This document shows positions 34,800-45,715 of a DNA stretch of 64,000 nucleotides, in pieces. Positions within the stretch are counted from its first letter, which is position 1. Every line of letters begins with the position of its first letter. The notes beneath the pieces were generated by a model. The model worked only from the letters and a program-made list of their open reading frames with translations, was not told where the DNA came from and made no database searches. The stretch is from Tenrec ecaudatus (Eukaryota > Chordata > Mammalia > Afrosoricida > Tenrecidae). The stretch lies in contig NC_134546.1 in the NCBI RefSeq assembly GCF_050624435.1, positions 43,727,501-43,791,500 on the forward strand, read 5' to 3'. A program made the translations under genes and the position numbers.

Positions 34800-35665
34800 T
34801 TGTGAGCAGTTTGAGAGATTTTTACACCAAGTCCTGACAGGGTTATCATTGCCCTAGTTTAAGGGCCAGAGAATTAGTTACTTTTTTCCTGGTTGGTTAA
34901 CATTTCTTGATCAACTCTAAAGAAGTCATTTGTTTGGCACTTTTTGTTTTTCCCTGAGATGCAGCCTGATGTGTGATTGGTATGCAAACTTGCAGGGATT
35001 GGTTTTTATAATATGCAAATGAAGTAATTATGGACCTTTGAGGAGAATGGTCAGTTTGTGACCCTGCTGGGAGGACCAAACCCTGAAATTAACAACAAAA
35101 ATTTGCATATAGAAGCAGCCAGCCCCACAGAGGTTTCAGATAGGGGAAAATGTGAGAGGTAGGGATGGAGAGAAAGCGGAGAGCAGAAGTGAGAAATCTC
35201 CTCAAAGAGCTGCAACGCAAGTCAAGGACTGGCACACAGACTCCTGTGAGAGTCCTGGAAGGGACTCTGTAGCAGAGTCCCAGGGGTGATGGGAGAAATC
35301 TGTGGATAGGAACGTAGGTAAGAGACAGCTGAACAAATTTGCCATCCTGGCTTCAAGGTGGGTCTGTTAGGAGTGAAGAGGCCAATGGCAGGGAAGTTAA
35401 AGGCACAGGGAAAGGTTGTCCAGTCAGAGGGAAGGACCTGCTTGCTTACATGCTTGAGAGCAGCCGTGAGGGGTGTGCTCTACACTTCAACAGAGCCTTG
35501 TACACATTGCCTACAGGCTTCTCGTTCCTGATCCCCAGTTGGATCTTGTTGACCCTGATCCAAAATAGTGACCAGTATCCCTAATGAACCATTTAACGCT
35601 AAAGTACAGTTTGTCAATTCTGCGGGACTGAAGTGAACTCAAAAAGCTTGGAGCATTTGGAAATC
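34800..35665 (+). mobile_element. Possible solo LTR of an endogenous retrovirus
   Basis: The block has promoter-like features (octamer-like 'atatgcaaatgaa' at about 35012 and 'tttgcatatagaagca' at 35102), a downstream GC-richer region, and an end with 'ccctaatgaaccatttaacg' that resembles the start of an LTR R/U5 region. No gag, pol or env frame is adjacent. Exact ends and target duplication were not established. Confidence 0.35.
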
Positions 35666-37245
35666 TGACATTATTTTACCTTCTCATAGGAATTATCTTT
35701 GTGCTGATTCTTATATTTGAGATCGTTTGGACAGGAACCTATGTAAAACTATTAGCATAGCACCAGACACAAAATAAGAGCTCTGAACATGTTAGTCCTA
35801 TGACTATCAGTATCACCATCCTAATATAATTATATAACAGCTATTATTGTGATTGTTTCCCCACAGAGCTTACCACTGTCCTATGTCACATCATATATTT
35901 GTAAAGCGTACGTTATTTTTTGAGGGGAAATCACCATGGAGATGGATAGATCCAGCTGTTTAAAGCAACGTATCCTATATTGGCTGAAAATATAACATTT
36001 TGAATACATTTCATGACTGTTCTATATGCATACATTTAGTGGGCAATTCAACAGCTCATATGTTCGCTTTAGTAAAAGATGAACAAGGATAAGTAATCAG
36101 TCATGTGACACAACCACAGGGCTTGTTTTTCACTAGAAATACCTGATTCAAGAGTGTATGGTTGATGTCATCCATAGGGACAACACACACATGCACATGA
36201 CCAGGCATCAAAAAGCCTGGGGGCCATATCCATTAACTTTCAGTTTCATTTTTCCAAGAACCTCCTTGAAGTTCCCTTGTGTATAGATTCTATAATAAAT
36301 CAAAGTGACTCAATGCTTGCTAAAACACTTATGACCAATAAGTAATGAATTCAAAGTTATTAAATTTTACATTTTAGAAATCTATGCTTCAATTGTCAGC
36401 CATACAATGGAAGAGGAGCCTCTGTTTCTTGTAGAAAAAGTTGTAAGTCTGAATGAAAACGGACAGTCCTGGGAGACAATAGTCATTCAAGTTGAAATCC
36501 TAGGACTTCCCAATCCTTCTTATCCTAGGACTTCCCAATCCTTCTTATCCTAGGACTTCCCAATCCTTCTTTCCCCAGGCCCCAGCAAGTTCCAACTGCA
36601 CCCAAAGTGATGTGAGACTACAGCAGATGAAAATGAGAGTCAAATTATGGATATATGTTAGCCTGAGAGTTTTTTTGCTAAGGAAAATATCAAGGAACCT
36701 CACATATCCCCAATGAAATAGCTTTCCTTCATTCCCAACACACGAAGAAATAAGAACAAAACGATTTCATTGTACACGGCTCACTTCGTAAATGCAGTCT
36801 TTCTCTTTACCTTCGTTTTCTTTTCCCTTTGTCTGTAATTCTCGAGGGAAAAAAGTCACCACTGTGCACATCGCGTGTGTATCCAGCCTCTGAAGCATCA
36901 GGTTAGAAAGGAGCAACTTTAGGAGCATCAGGTTAGTGTAACTTTAGACCCAATGTTTCTCTTTGTTTTCCCTTCCTTTTATAGCTAAGACGCACCTTCC
37001 AAAGCAAAAGTTATCACATACCACCTGCTAAACAGGGGAGACTTAGTTTCTTCAATAGTTTTCTTAACGTGCCCTCCGGCCACCCCACCCCGCCCCGCGG
37101 AACCCTACTAAAACATCCGTCGCTTATGGACGCTAAGGTGGTTTGATTTGACTCTGGAATCAGGTCCTCTGCAAAGGCGCTTCCAGTCCGGCTCTGAAAT
37201 GATGAGATCATGAGTTAGGCATGGTTCTGGTGCCGGGATAGTTAC
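35666..37245 (-). other. NRXN1: NRXN1 intron just downstream of the second LNS2 exon
   Basis: Largely repeat-free apart from the 25-bp tandem repeat at 36499-36573. It begins (in transcript order) with gtaactatcccgg. A short direct repeat of 'gcatcaggttag' occurs at about 36894 and 36926. Confidence 0.7.
36499..36573 (+). repeat. Tandem repeat, 25-bp unit, three copies
   Basis: Units at 36499-36523, 36524-36548 and 36549-36573, each starting 'cctaggacttcccaatcctt'. The first two are identical and the third differs only at its end. The near-identity implies recent expansion. Confidence 0.97.
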
Positions 37246-37407
37246 CTCTTTGAGACAGCCCATAAAGTTGTTACTGACTGGGGACCCTGGAAGATCTGCT
37301 GTGCTGGGACTGCCTCCAACATAGAAAAAGTCATCAGACCCCAGCATGGTATAATCTTCTTGGGTGTAGCCCGTTGTGGTAAGAATCCCGTCCACTGATA
37401 TTGTCAC
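37246..37407 (-). CDS. NRXN1: NRXN1 exon: second part of the LNS2 domain
   Basis: The exon has 162 nt, or 54 whole codons, with phase 0 at both ends. The acceptor is 'gctttgttatccag' (exon starts GTGACA) and the donor is GAG|gtaact. The peptide starts [20 protein letters not shown] and ends NNFMGCLKE. The GG(S)P...FMGCLKE pattern is the conserved C-terminal strand and single cysteine that close an LNS/laminin-G fold. The exon follows either RNLRQ directly (SS2 skipped) or the SS2 insert, and 1,024 bp of intron separate it from the SS2 exon. The expected next exon (starting VVYKNN in known neurexins) is not seen in 1-37245, so that intron extends past the left edge. The frame is intact. Confidence 0.97.
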
Positions 37408-38431
37408 CTGGATAACAAAGCACAGGGAAAGGACACGCTATACGCAGACCTAGAGACTGTAATCCTGGGATATGCCTGTTTTGTGTTTTGTTTTGTTTCA
37501 TCTTTTTGTTTTGCTTTTTGCTTTGTTTTTTTTCTGTTTGTTTCATTTTTATTTTTAGACCTATGGTGGAACCCATTTTCATGTCTGTTTGAGGTTTATT
37601 CTTGGATTCTCTTCAGCTAGCCCTACAAGAGCTAAACTAGTTAGAGAGCTAACTGATTATTGAACTAGTGTCAGCCTCATCCCTACTGCAACTCAAAAGT
37701 TACTTAGCAGACACAAAAATGGTGTTAGTAAAATGCTGCCTGGGTTAGTTTTGCTGGTGTACACATTAGTAGAGTTTAGTCATCTGGTATTAACTAATCA
37801 CAACGTGCACCTTGTTAACATAAAAGGCGCAAGCTATTTGCAGCACCGTCACTAATCGCACTACAGAGCAGCAGTTGCGCAGCATGCAGGTGCCCACGTG
37901 CATGCCAAAGGGGGAGGGGGCAAAACAACCAGGAAAAGCGGCCCACATGCAGGAGCGACAGGACGGTTCAGAAAGGAAAGGAAAGAAGACAGGGAGAAAC
38001 AAAGGAGAGAAAGTAAACCAACAAAAGATATCTAGAGAGATACAACTGCTTTGTGATGACGTAAAGATGAGTGGGTGTGGCATCCCCATCATTCCCAAAT
38101 CAAGTCGGCATGCCATGCATCATGAATGGTTAGAGACTGGCTGAGCCTGCGGTCACTCCGGCCAGCCACCATTTGGTCTTATCCGTGTTAACCACAGCTG
38201 GATGCAAAACGTTCGAAACGTTAACGATGCCCCTACAGGTGAGTTGGAGAACAGAAGTCGACAGGAACAGGAAAAAAATAAGAAGGTCACCAACAGATGG
38301 AAAGGAGGAGGTCAAAGTAAGCAGAAGGGTACCAACCGCAGTTCCTCTTTTGTGAATGATGTCTACAGTTAAAAGAAAGAAAGGAAACACACGGCAAACC
38401 CAAAATAAGAAACAATTAGAATGATATCTAC
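37408..38431 (-). other. NRXN1: NRXN1 intron between the SS2 exon and the second LNS2 exon
   Basis: The intron is 1,024 bp with GT (after TCG or ATG) and AG (ccag) ends. I recognise no transposon in it. The pyrimidine-rich tract opposite 37480-37560 (plus strand rich in tttt and ttg) and the GCATG cluster at 37883-38118 are the only notable contents. Confidence 0.8.
37883..38118 (-). promoter_or_regulatory. Cluster of five GCATG motifs downstream of the SS2 exon
   Basis: Read on the transcribed (minus) strand, GCATG occurs at 38114-38118, 38109-38113, 37946-37950, 37901-37905 and 37883-37887. Three of these are the full TGCATG. They lie 313-549 nt downstream of the long SS2 donor. (U)GCAUG is the binding motif of RBFOX proteins, and downstream sites generally promote inclusion of neuronal microexons. 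The motifs are seen directly; a role at SS2 is inferred. Confidence 0.45.
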
Positions 38432-38476
38432 CGAACAATGTAGTTTGTTTACCATAGCGTGTCCAATGCCTGAGTG
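38432..38476 (-). CDS. NRXN1: NRXN1 alternatively spliced SS2 microexon, long form (45 nt)
   Basis: On the minus strand a pyrimidine-rich acceptor ('cccccttctccacaaag') precedes 45 nt encoding HSGIGHAMVNKLHCS, followed by the donor TCG|gtagat. The length is a multiple of three and the flanking junctions are phase 0, so inclusion keeps frame: ...RNLRQ + insert + VTISVDG.... This is splice site 2 (SS2) of alpha-neurexin, in a loop at the rim of LNS2 near its Ca2+ site. Published alpha-neurexin work reports SS2 variants of 0, 8 or 15 residues and an effect on dystroglycan binding. The exon was found by reading the intron, because it is far too short for an ORF search. It was identified by exact peptide, frame and splice-site agreement. 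Confidence 0.95.
38453..38476 (-). CDS. NRXN1: NRXN1 SS2 microexon, short form (24 nt, internal donor)
   Basis: This form uses the same acceptor as the 45-nt exon but splices at an internal donor ATG|gtaaac at 38452/38453, giving the 8-residue insert HSGIGHAM in frame. The intronic bases after this donor (gtaaac) match the GURAAC-type consensus better than those of the distal donor (gtagat). The sequence suggests the short form may be the default and the 15-residue form a regulated alternative. That ranking is inference; relative use cannot be read from genomic DNA. Confidence 0.9.
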
Positions 38477-40535
38477 CTTTGTGGAGAAGGGGGAGAAAGG
38501 AAATTAAAAACTGTGAACAGAATAACGATCGTTACTTAAAAAATATGATGGTCTCTACCATGTTAGTACATTTTTTTTTGATTCAGGTAACGGTTAGTAG
38601 AATGAGACATTCCATGAATGACATGTTAGTTATTAAGCATGTTAGTAACATAGAAAAAGGGCAAAAAAATTTTACAAGAAAAAAGCAGACTAACAAATAG
38701 GCCTCCCACCAAGGTAATAATTTCTCCTGCCATTACTGTTCGTAACTTGCTGCTAGACAGAAGTAGACACGTGGCAACGTTCCTGTTGTCTTCCTGAGTT
38801 GATCTACCAGGCATTAACAACGGCTACAAGGGATTCAAAGGCTTACAGCTCATTGACCACTGCTGCCCTACCCCCGTAATTGATCCCTCCCCCCACCCTG
38901 GCCCACCCCAGTCCCAGCAAATTAGTAGGAATTGGTTGGCATTGCCCTACGACTCCATTTTACAGCGTACAAGGACTCCTCCTCAACTCCAAAACTTCCT
39001 TCGGTCATACTGACGGACTTTAGGGTCACAGTGGGACTGCAATGAAACAAAGCAAAGATCCTGACACATCGAATGAGTAGAATGGATTTGTTCTTAATCT
39101 GTCCTGCCACACATGCACCCCGGCTGCATGACTACAGTTTCCTTCCAGCTACCAATTTGCAGTTTCCTTTGTAACCTGAGCAAAGGCAAATCTAGAAAGT
39201 GGGATTCCGACCCCCCCAACCCCACCCTTCTGGGTTTCTTTCAAATGAGCCTTCGATCTCTTAGTGAGTATCTGAGAGGGGGAGAAAAAATCAAAAAGAA
39301 AAGAAAAAGAAACCAAGGAGACAGACTTGTAGGGAACTCGTGGGCTGCCTTATAGTGGCGATCATTTCCCTAGGTGGTTCTGAAGCCCGCGGGAGCCCTT
39401 TGCTGTGCCAAGAAAGGAGTGAGAGAGTCTCTGGGTTCTCCAGGAGGCCTCATTTTACTGGTTTTTCTTAGCTATTCTGAGGCTTCTTCCTTAATATTCT
39501 TTTATTTATTTGGTCTTCTCTAGCTGGACAGTTCAGGCTTTGCAGAGGGGAAAAGAAAAGGTTCGAGAGGCAACAGCTCAGAAAGAGAGGGCTGTTTGCA
39601 GGAAAGGAAAGCCACAGACAATCCCGTCCTTCTGCAGCTGTTCAGAGAAACAACAGATAGGTTACGTAGATTAGTTTGAGATCAGCATGTATGGCAGAAA
39701 AAGTATTCACTGTCAACACTTAACAAAATGATGCATTATAATAGATTAAACTTTCAAGAATAATCACAACTTGGAGTGTTCCATATTTTGGACATGCCTT
39801 TTCTCACCTTCATATTTATCTACACTGTATGAATATGCCTCAGTTAAAAACCTACAGTGTTTGAACACCCGTGGATTTACTAGAAAGCAATGTTTTGCTA
39901 GTATACCGTGTCTCTTACAAGACGTTTTTAAAAAATACAATAAAATGGAAACAGGCACTAGAAGATGAAGTGGTCTCTACAGTGTCATTTGGGATTCAAG
40001 TGTGTGTGCTACCCCCCCCCCCCCAAAGTCATTTTCCCCTCTCTGGGACTATACTTGTCCCCTTTTGGGGGGTGGAGGCAGGAAGGGAGTAGGGATTGAG
40101 ACAATCCCAAATAACAAACTCACTCTTTGATTACAAAAAAGGAACTGTGATTTAATGACCTCAGTGTACATGCTCCTAAATGATCATCATGGAACTACAA
40201 TTTCAAATTAAACAAATAACAACACCAAAACAAACAAACAAACAAAAACACAAGAAGATCATACACATCACAGGAGGGGAAGGTCATAGGGTACCCTTGC
40301 AGCCCATTGGGAAATTGTCATCTATCAGGGTATTAAAATAGCCATAGGTCCCCCAGAACTTTCTAGATATGCCCCTGCTCAAGTATGGCAAGAAGATTTA
40401 CCTCGGAAGAAGAAAAGGATAGTCTATAAGCAACTCCGGAGAGCCCTACATCATTGTGTTGGGGTTCTCAAGTACCACACATACAGCTGTAGCAAGAGAC
40501 AAAGCGAGTTACTCTCTTATCCACTGCGCTGTTAC
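38477..40535 (-). other. NRXN1: NRXN1 intron between the first LNS2 exon and the SS2 exon
   Basis: The intron is 2,059 bp with donor gtaaca and acceptor cacaaag. It holds a 13-base C run (40012-40024) and an (AAAC)n stretch (about 40225-40250) on the plus strand. I recognise no SINE or LINE copy. The scarcity of repeats next to a regulated microexon contrasts with the flanking introns. Confidence 0.8.
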
Positions 40536-40837
40536 CTGACGCAGATTCCTGGTGACTTTCACATCATGCCAGGCATTATCATTAAACTTTCCGTTCACGG
40601 GCTCCACTAGTGCTTCAAAGGCCCCTGATCCCAAATTAATGACCAGAGAGACCGCTCCATTTTTCAGGGCAAGATTGACATAATCAGCCGACTTCCCGGT
40701 GTGAAGCATCAGTCCATTCCTCTGAAGGGTTTTAAAGGAGAGAGTTATTTCATCACTGCTGCTTTGAATGGGGTTTTGAGACAAGTCGTAGCAGAAGTAT
40801 TCAGATCCCTTGAAAGTAGCAATATATTCTTCTTTTC
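40536..40837 (-). CDS. NRXN1: NRXN1 exon: first part of the LNS2 domain
   Basis: This 302-nt exon has an acceptor 'tttccctctag' at its 5' end (ag at 40842-40843 side on the plus strand) and a donor CAG|gtaaca at its 3' end. It starts with two bases completing a codon (G|GA) and ends on a whole codon, so intron phases are 1 and 0. The peptide begins [20 protein letters not shown] and ends [12 protein letters not shown], about 100 residues with no stop or frameshift. It forms the first beta strands of the LNS2 jelly-roll sandwich. In alpha-neurexins LNS2 is extracellular at the presynaptic membrane, binds Ca2+, and contacts neurexophilins and alpha-dystroglycan (family knowledge). The next exon is the SS2 exon 2,059 bp away, or the 37246-37407 exon if SS2 is skipped. 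The upstream exon was not found in the window. Confidence 0.97.
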
Positions 40838-43725
40838 CTAGAGGGAAACAGATAAATAGATGCATAAGTAAAGGCTTCTATACTATGTAAATCAGCAGAT
40901 CTTAACAAACACAATAACAAAAAACCAAATTAACTCTTTGCTTAATTAACATTCATGGAAAGGCCCTGTAGGAGAAGCAAACAGTACTGAAGGTGGCTGT
41001 ATATTTTTAAATAGGCCTCCTCAGATATTGAGCCATTAACTCCAGTAGCAAAAATTGACATTCTTGAAAATTCAATTAATTTTCAAGTAGCATGACAAGA
41101 GCTCTGATCACAGAAAGTAGTTTTGTGCTATCGCCAGGGCACGAATCCGATACCATGAATGCATATTAGATGGTTCTAGTCTGTTGGCAACAATGGATTC
41201 AGCCGTGTCTGCAACATTCTCTCCATCCAACTGAGGTGCTATTTTAATTTTCAGTGAGACATTTATAGTCAGAGATCTTCTGGATGAAGAGCCAAATATT
41301 TTCATCACTGAGAGACCATAACAAAGTATCTGGTGAGGGGCTTAGAAGAATAAAAGAAAGAGGAGGCGAAAAAAGGGAAGGGTTTGGTCCTGGAGGGAAG
41401 CGATTTCCTACAGAGCATGCGTGTGGTTTTCCCCCGTTGGACAGAGGGAGCAGTGATAGAAAGCCTAATGAAGTCAGCTGGATTGTTGATTCATTCCCCG
41501 TTGTTTGCCAAGCAGATGGCAAGGCTGGCTTTCCTGAGATTGGTAAGAATGCCAGTGCATCACCATGGGGATAGCATTTAAATGAGGACTCAACATTTCG
41601 TCTGCATCCCCGTCTTTGCCATAGCCAGGAATGCCAATGTGGCTCTCACAAGATGCTAGACAGAGCATATGAGAACATGACTATTTGGAGAGAACACCTT
41701 TTTCCCACAGATGAAGTAAGCATAATCGAAGGCAGAGCATAAGCAAAACCTCCCTCCTTCCCTAGGCAATGATGGCACATTGTCAAGCAAAATGAGCCAG
41801 TACGGCCTAGAATCAGCGTCTGATAAGCTATAAACATAGAATTATACAAGGCACTGGAAAACTAAAATCCCTTCTTTTTTCTGGTTGATACAACATCTCT
41901 ACTGTGTCCACTGGAAACCTCACATGCCTGCGGGGGTCATGCTCGCCCTTTGGCAGTGGTTTTTTCTCCTTGGGGCTATTTTCATTTAATAGTCAAATAA
42001 TCCATGCCCTGGCACTGAGCTGAAATCGAGTCCCAGATTACCAGTACCAAATGATCTGACTCTGGGCACAGGAAAAGAAAGTGGTTGTCGGCAGGCAAAG
42101 CATGGTACCAAAGAAGACTGAAAACGTGGAGCATGTCACACAGGCTTGTGTTGGGAAGACTGGTCACTGACTGCCTGTCACTGCTGGCGGACAAGAGGTC
42201 AGGCCACACCCACTCCACTGAATCAGAGCCCCAGCAAGGACAACAAACTCTATACCAGCAGCATCCTCCATCCAGATTCTCAAGGGATTACCTGAGCCTC
42301 CCTCAAATACTGTTCTAGTGAATCAGGCTGATGTAGTCTCTGAGGCTATAGGCCAAGTTTCTCCTTCCCAGGTCAGTAGCTCAACACAGGAGCCAGCATA
42401 ACAATATTTCTGATATAGCAGGGGGAAAAAAAGTGAGTCAATATAAAAACTCAATCCCAACTTGGGCCACCTGCTAGACATGTAACTGGAAAAGGTGATA
42501 GCATCTTTTAAGAGGTAAGTGTCTTTGCATGGTTGGCTAGGTGTGAGGGTACAATGAACTGATGTCTACACAGGTGTCTGTCAAAGTTAGTGAAAACTAG
42601 GAATGGTAAATGTCTTCCACCTTACCTGTCCAACGTGATAAATGTTGTACATGATGGAAAACAAAGAGGATAAATTGCTTTTCTGCCTTTTGGCTAACAT
42701 CAAGTGCAGTGAAACAAATAGCATAAGTCATACTTAATTGTGAAATATCAGAATATTTTCCATTAGGATCAGAAATGCCCACAATTAGCATTCAGTAATA
42801 TACTTGATGTTGTAGCTTTTTTAAAAAATTGAGGAAAATATGAAAATCATAGAATGAAAATAAAGAAGTTAATGTCTTGTTAGCCAACATTATTGTATAC
42901 ATCGAGAGATTAAAATAATATACACATAAATCATGCCACCTAATAAAACATCTTTAATGTAACATTTAAATATCTGTATATCTATGTGCTGGGAACAAGC
43001 AATATTTTAAAGATATACAAATGGACCTAAAGATCAAGTAGAAATACAGATCTAATTAAATTCCAATAAAAATCTCAACTGATTTTCTTCAAGTGCATTT
43101 GAGAAGCTGACTATAGAAGTTCTATGGGAAAAGGGCTCTGTGGAGCCAAGGTATGCCAAAGGAAGATGAGATGAACATTCTTAGAAGATTATGGCCATTA
43201 AGAAGATGCATCGGGTTAGATAAAAGAAGGAGATTAAAGATAATCAATCAAACTCTAAATAATCCTAAACATATATGAAAACTTGATTTTTATCTGGGAA
43301 GGAATTGTAGATTAGTGAGAGAAGATACCTTAGACAATAAATGGTGTTGGACAGCAAGCCATTTCCATCACAAAATGAATTTGAATCTTCATATAATTTT
43401 GTTTACAAAAGTCAATTCTATGTGGAATGAGGGCATACATAAATTACAAAAGTTTTGTGAGACAAAAATGATGATGATGCATGGGAGATTTAGCTGATGC
43501 AAGTACTAGAAACCTTGATAAACTGAATTGCATTATAATTAAGAACGTCTGTTCATCAATACCACACAGAGAATAAAGAGTTAAATAAATATTAGGAGAT
43601 AGTATTTTCATTTTATAATAAATGACAACAATAGTAAAAAAAGAATTCAGGCTATATAAAGGATTCCTATAAATCAATATGAAAAAAAGGGAAAATGAGA
43701 AAATGGACAAAAATAAACAGAGGGA
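40838..43725 (-). other. NRXN1: NRXN1 intron just upstream of the first LNS2 exon
   Basis: I searched by eye for the upstream SS1 microexons of neurexin-1 and did not find them. No SINE or LINE copy recognised. Confidence 0.6.
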
Positions 43726-43915
43726 TTTGGAGACCTGGTGGCACAGCTGGTTAAGCATTAGTCCTCTAACTGCAAGATTGGCAGTTTGAAACCACCAGTC
43801 ACTTGAAGGGAGAATGATGTAAAGAGTCACAGTCTCAGAAACCCAAAGGGACACAGTTCTATTCTGTCTTATAGGAGTACTATAGATCAGAATCAAAAAA
43901 GTGGCAGTGGGAAAT
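43726..43915 (+). mobile_element. Afrotherian-type SINE
   Basis: A clear head 'gagacctggtggcacagctg', the body 'agagtcacagtctcagaaac' and 'agttctattctgtcttatag', then a variant tail 'gtggcagtggg'. Confidence 0.85.
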
Positions 43916-45507
43916 GGAAAACTATTCTGGAATTATAAAAATTAAACTACTTGCAATTACTATTTAAATTATTTGGCCAACTTATGAAGTTGACCAAAAA
44001 TAGTATAAAAAGGAAAATATCAAGCTTTGACAAAGATGTTGATATATTGGAATTCTTATCCCTGGATGACAGGAGTGTAAAAGGTACTAAACAGAACAGT
44101 ATCACTTAGTGACCTTAAGCTGCACTTGCAGTACTGTGCACCCAGAACGACTCTTGCATTCAAGTTCCAAAAGGCTTGTATAAGCCCGGCCACAGTAGAA
44201 TAAAGGAAAAAGACTGAAATAATCCAAAGAGCCATCATCAGAAGTACGGAAATATTGTTATAAATTCATACAATGAGATGCCAGACTACAACAAAAACAA
44301 ATGAACTACACTACATTATGCATGTAGATGATCTCATAAATATTGATCTTGTCACAGATGATTCCATTCCATATGATTCCATGTCTATAAAGCTCAATAT
44401 GAAGGAAATCAATTGACATTACTTAAAAATTCATTCCTATATATCCAACTACTAAAAAGACAGCACATTAAGAAAATAAATGCCTCAGCAAAAATTTGGG
44501 GATTTAAGCTTCTAAGATACTAGCAATCTTTTCATTTCTTGAGATGGATGTTTAGCACAAATATGCTCATTTTATAATTACTCTTGAAAATATATGTATA
44601 CAACAAAGATTTTATTATCTAATATTTTTAATACACATAACAATGACTATTTTTAAAGGAATAACCCTGGAAAATTAGAAAAATATGGAAAAGTTCCCTT
44701 TCTATTATACGCATATAAGTATTTATTAATTGTTATAGTGAGTTTTTACTCAATTTATAATCAGAGAAAAAATATCTTAAAATAGTGTCTTAAAAGCAAA
44801 CAGAGAGGAAAAGCCATATAAATAGAAGTCCACAGACTAATTTCAGGGAAGAGGAGGACAGCAAACAACTCATAGCTAAGTTTTAACATAAACGTGGACA
44901 CACAATAGCAACATGCTAATAAGAGCTCAGTGAGAAGGCTGACAGACGCAACAGAAATATGAGCAAATGTTTGCTTTCCTCCGTGCTCTGATGGAACGAT
45001 ACACAAGGCACTTGGAGGACAGCTATAGTTGACATGTGATTGGGTACAAAGCTCAACTTTCATGGCGGTAAACAGAAGTCTTGCTTCCCATAAATAAATT
45101 GTGTCTTATAACTTATAACAAAATCATATCTTCCTTTCTGTGTCCGAAAAGAGGAAAGGATCTCTATCTCACAAAAACCACCCATACAGGAAAATTCCTC
45201 ATTGTTCTCCTCCACAAGTTCACTAATGAATGCCAGAGCTTTGAGATGTCCTCCCCAAGGTTAAAAGAGTCCTCTCATCCTTCATGACTGTCATCATCTC
45301 TCTTCAACTAATCCCACATTGTAGAGCTTTGATGTACAACGTCTCGTTTTTCCCTGGGCTCTATATCATCATTTGTGTTGCTTTTAATGGTTAATAATGA
45401 AAAACTCAAGAGAGAGAGCGTGAGAGAGAGAGAAAGAGAGAGACATTATTTAAAACATTAGATCACATCTATGGTAAATAAGATCAAATTAGTTTGCATT
45501 GGGAGCC
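43916..45507. other. Intron with no recognised gene or element
   Basis: AT-rich; a GA microsatellite lies at 45411-45443. Confidence 0.5.
45411..45443 (+). repeat. (GA)n imperfect microsatellite
   Basis: GA units interrupted by cgtg and aa. Confidence 0.92.
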
Positions 45508-45715
45508 CTGGTGGCATATTTGTTACAAGTATTGGGCTGCTAATCTCAGGGTCAGTAGTTCAAACCACCTTTGAGCTGTGAGGGAGAAACACTAGACTTT
45601 CTACTCTTGTAATGAGTTACAGTCTCGGAAATCCACAGAAATAGTTCTCCCCTATCCTACAGGGTCAACATGAGACTGCATTGTCTTGATGGCAGTGAGT
45701 TTTGTTTGCTTTGGG
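45508..45715 (+). mobile_element. Afrotherian-type SINE, nearly full length
   Basis: 'gggagccctggtggcatatt' (head), 'gagttacagtctcggaaatc' and 'tcccctatcctacagggtca' (body), 'gatggcagtgagttttg' (tail). One of the best preserved copies. Confidence 0.9.

Noticed and set aside
1..37245. The next NRXN1 exon (beginning VVYKNN in known neurexins)
   Set aside because: It would give an open frame of over 100 codons on the minus strand. None with that content is present, so it lies beyond the left edge.
45508..45580. tRNA-like A and B box sequences
   Set aside because: This is the tRNA-derived head of a SINE, not a functional tRNA gene; it lacks a foldable cloverleaf and anticodon arm.
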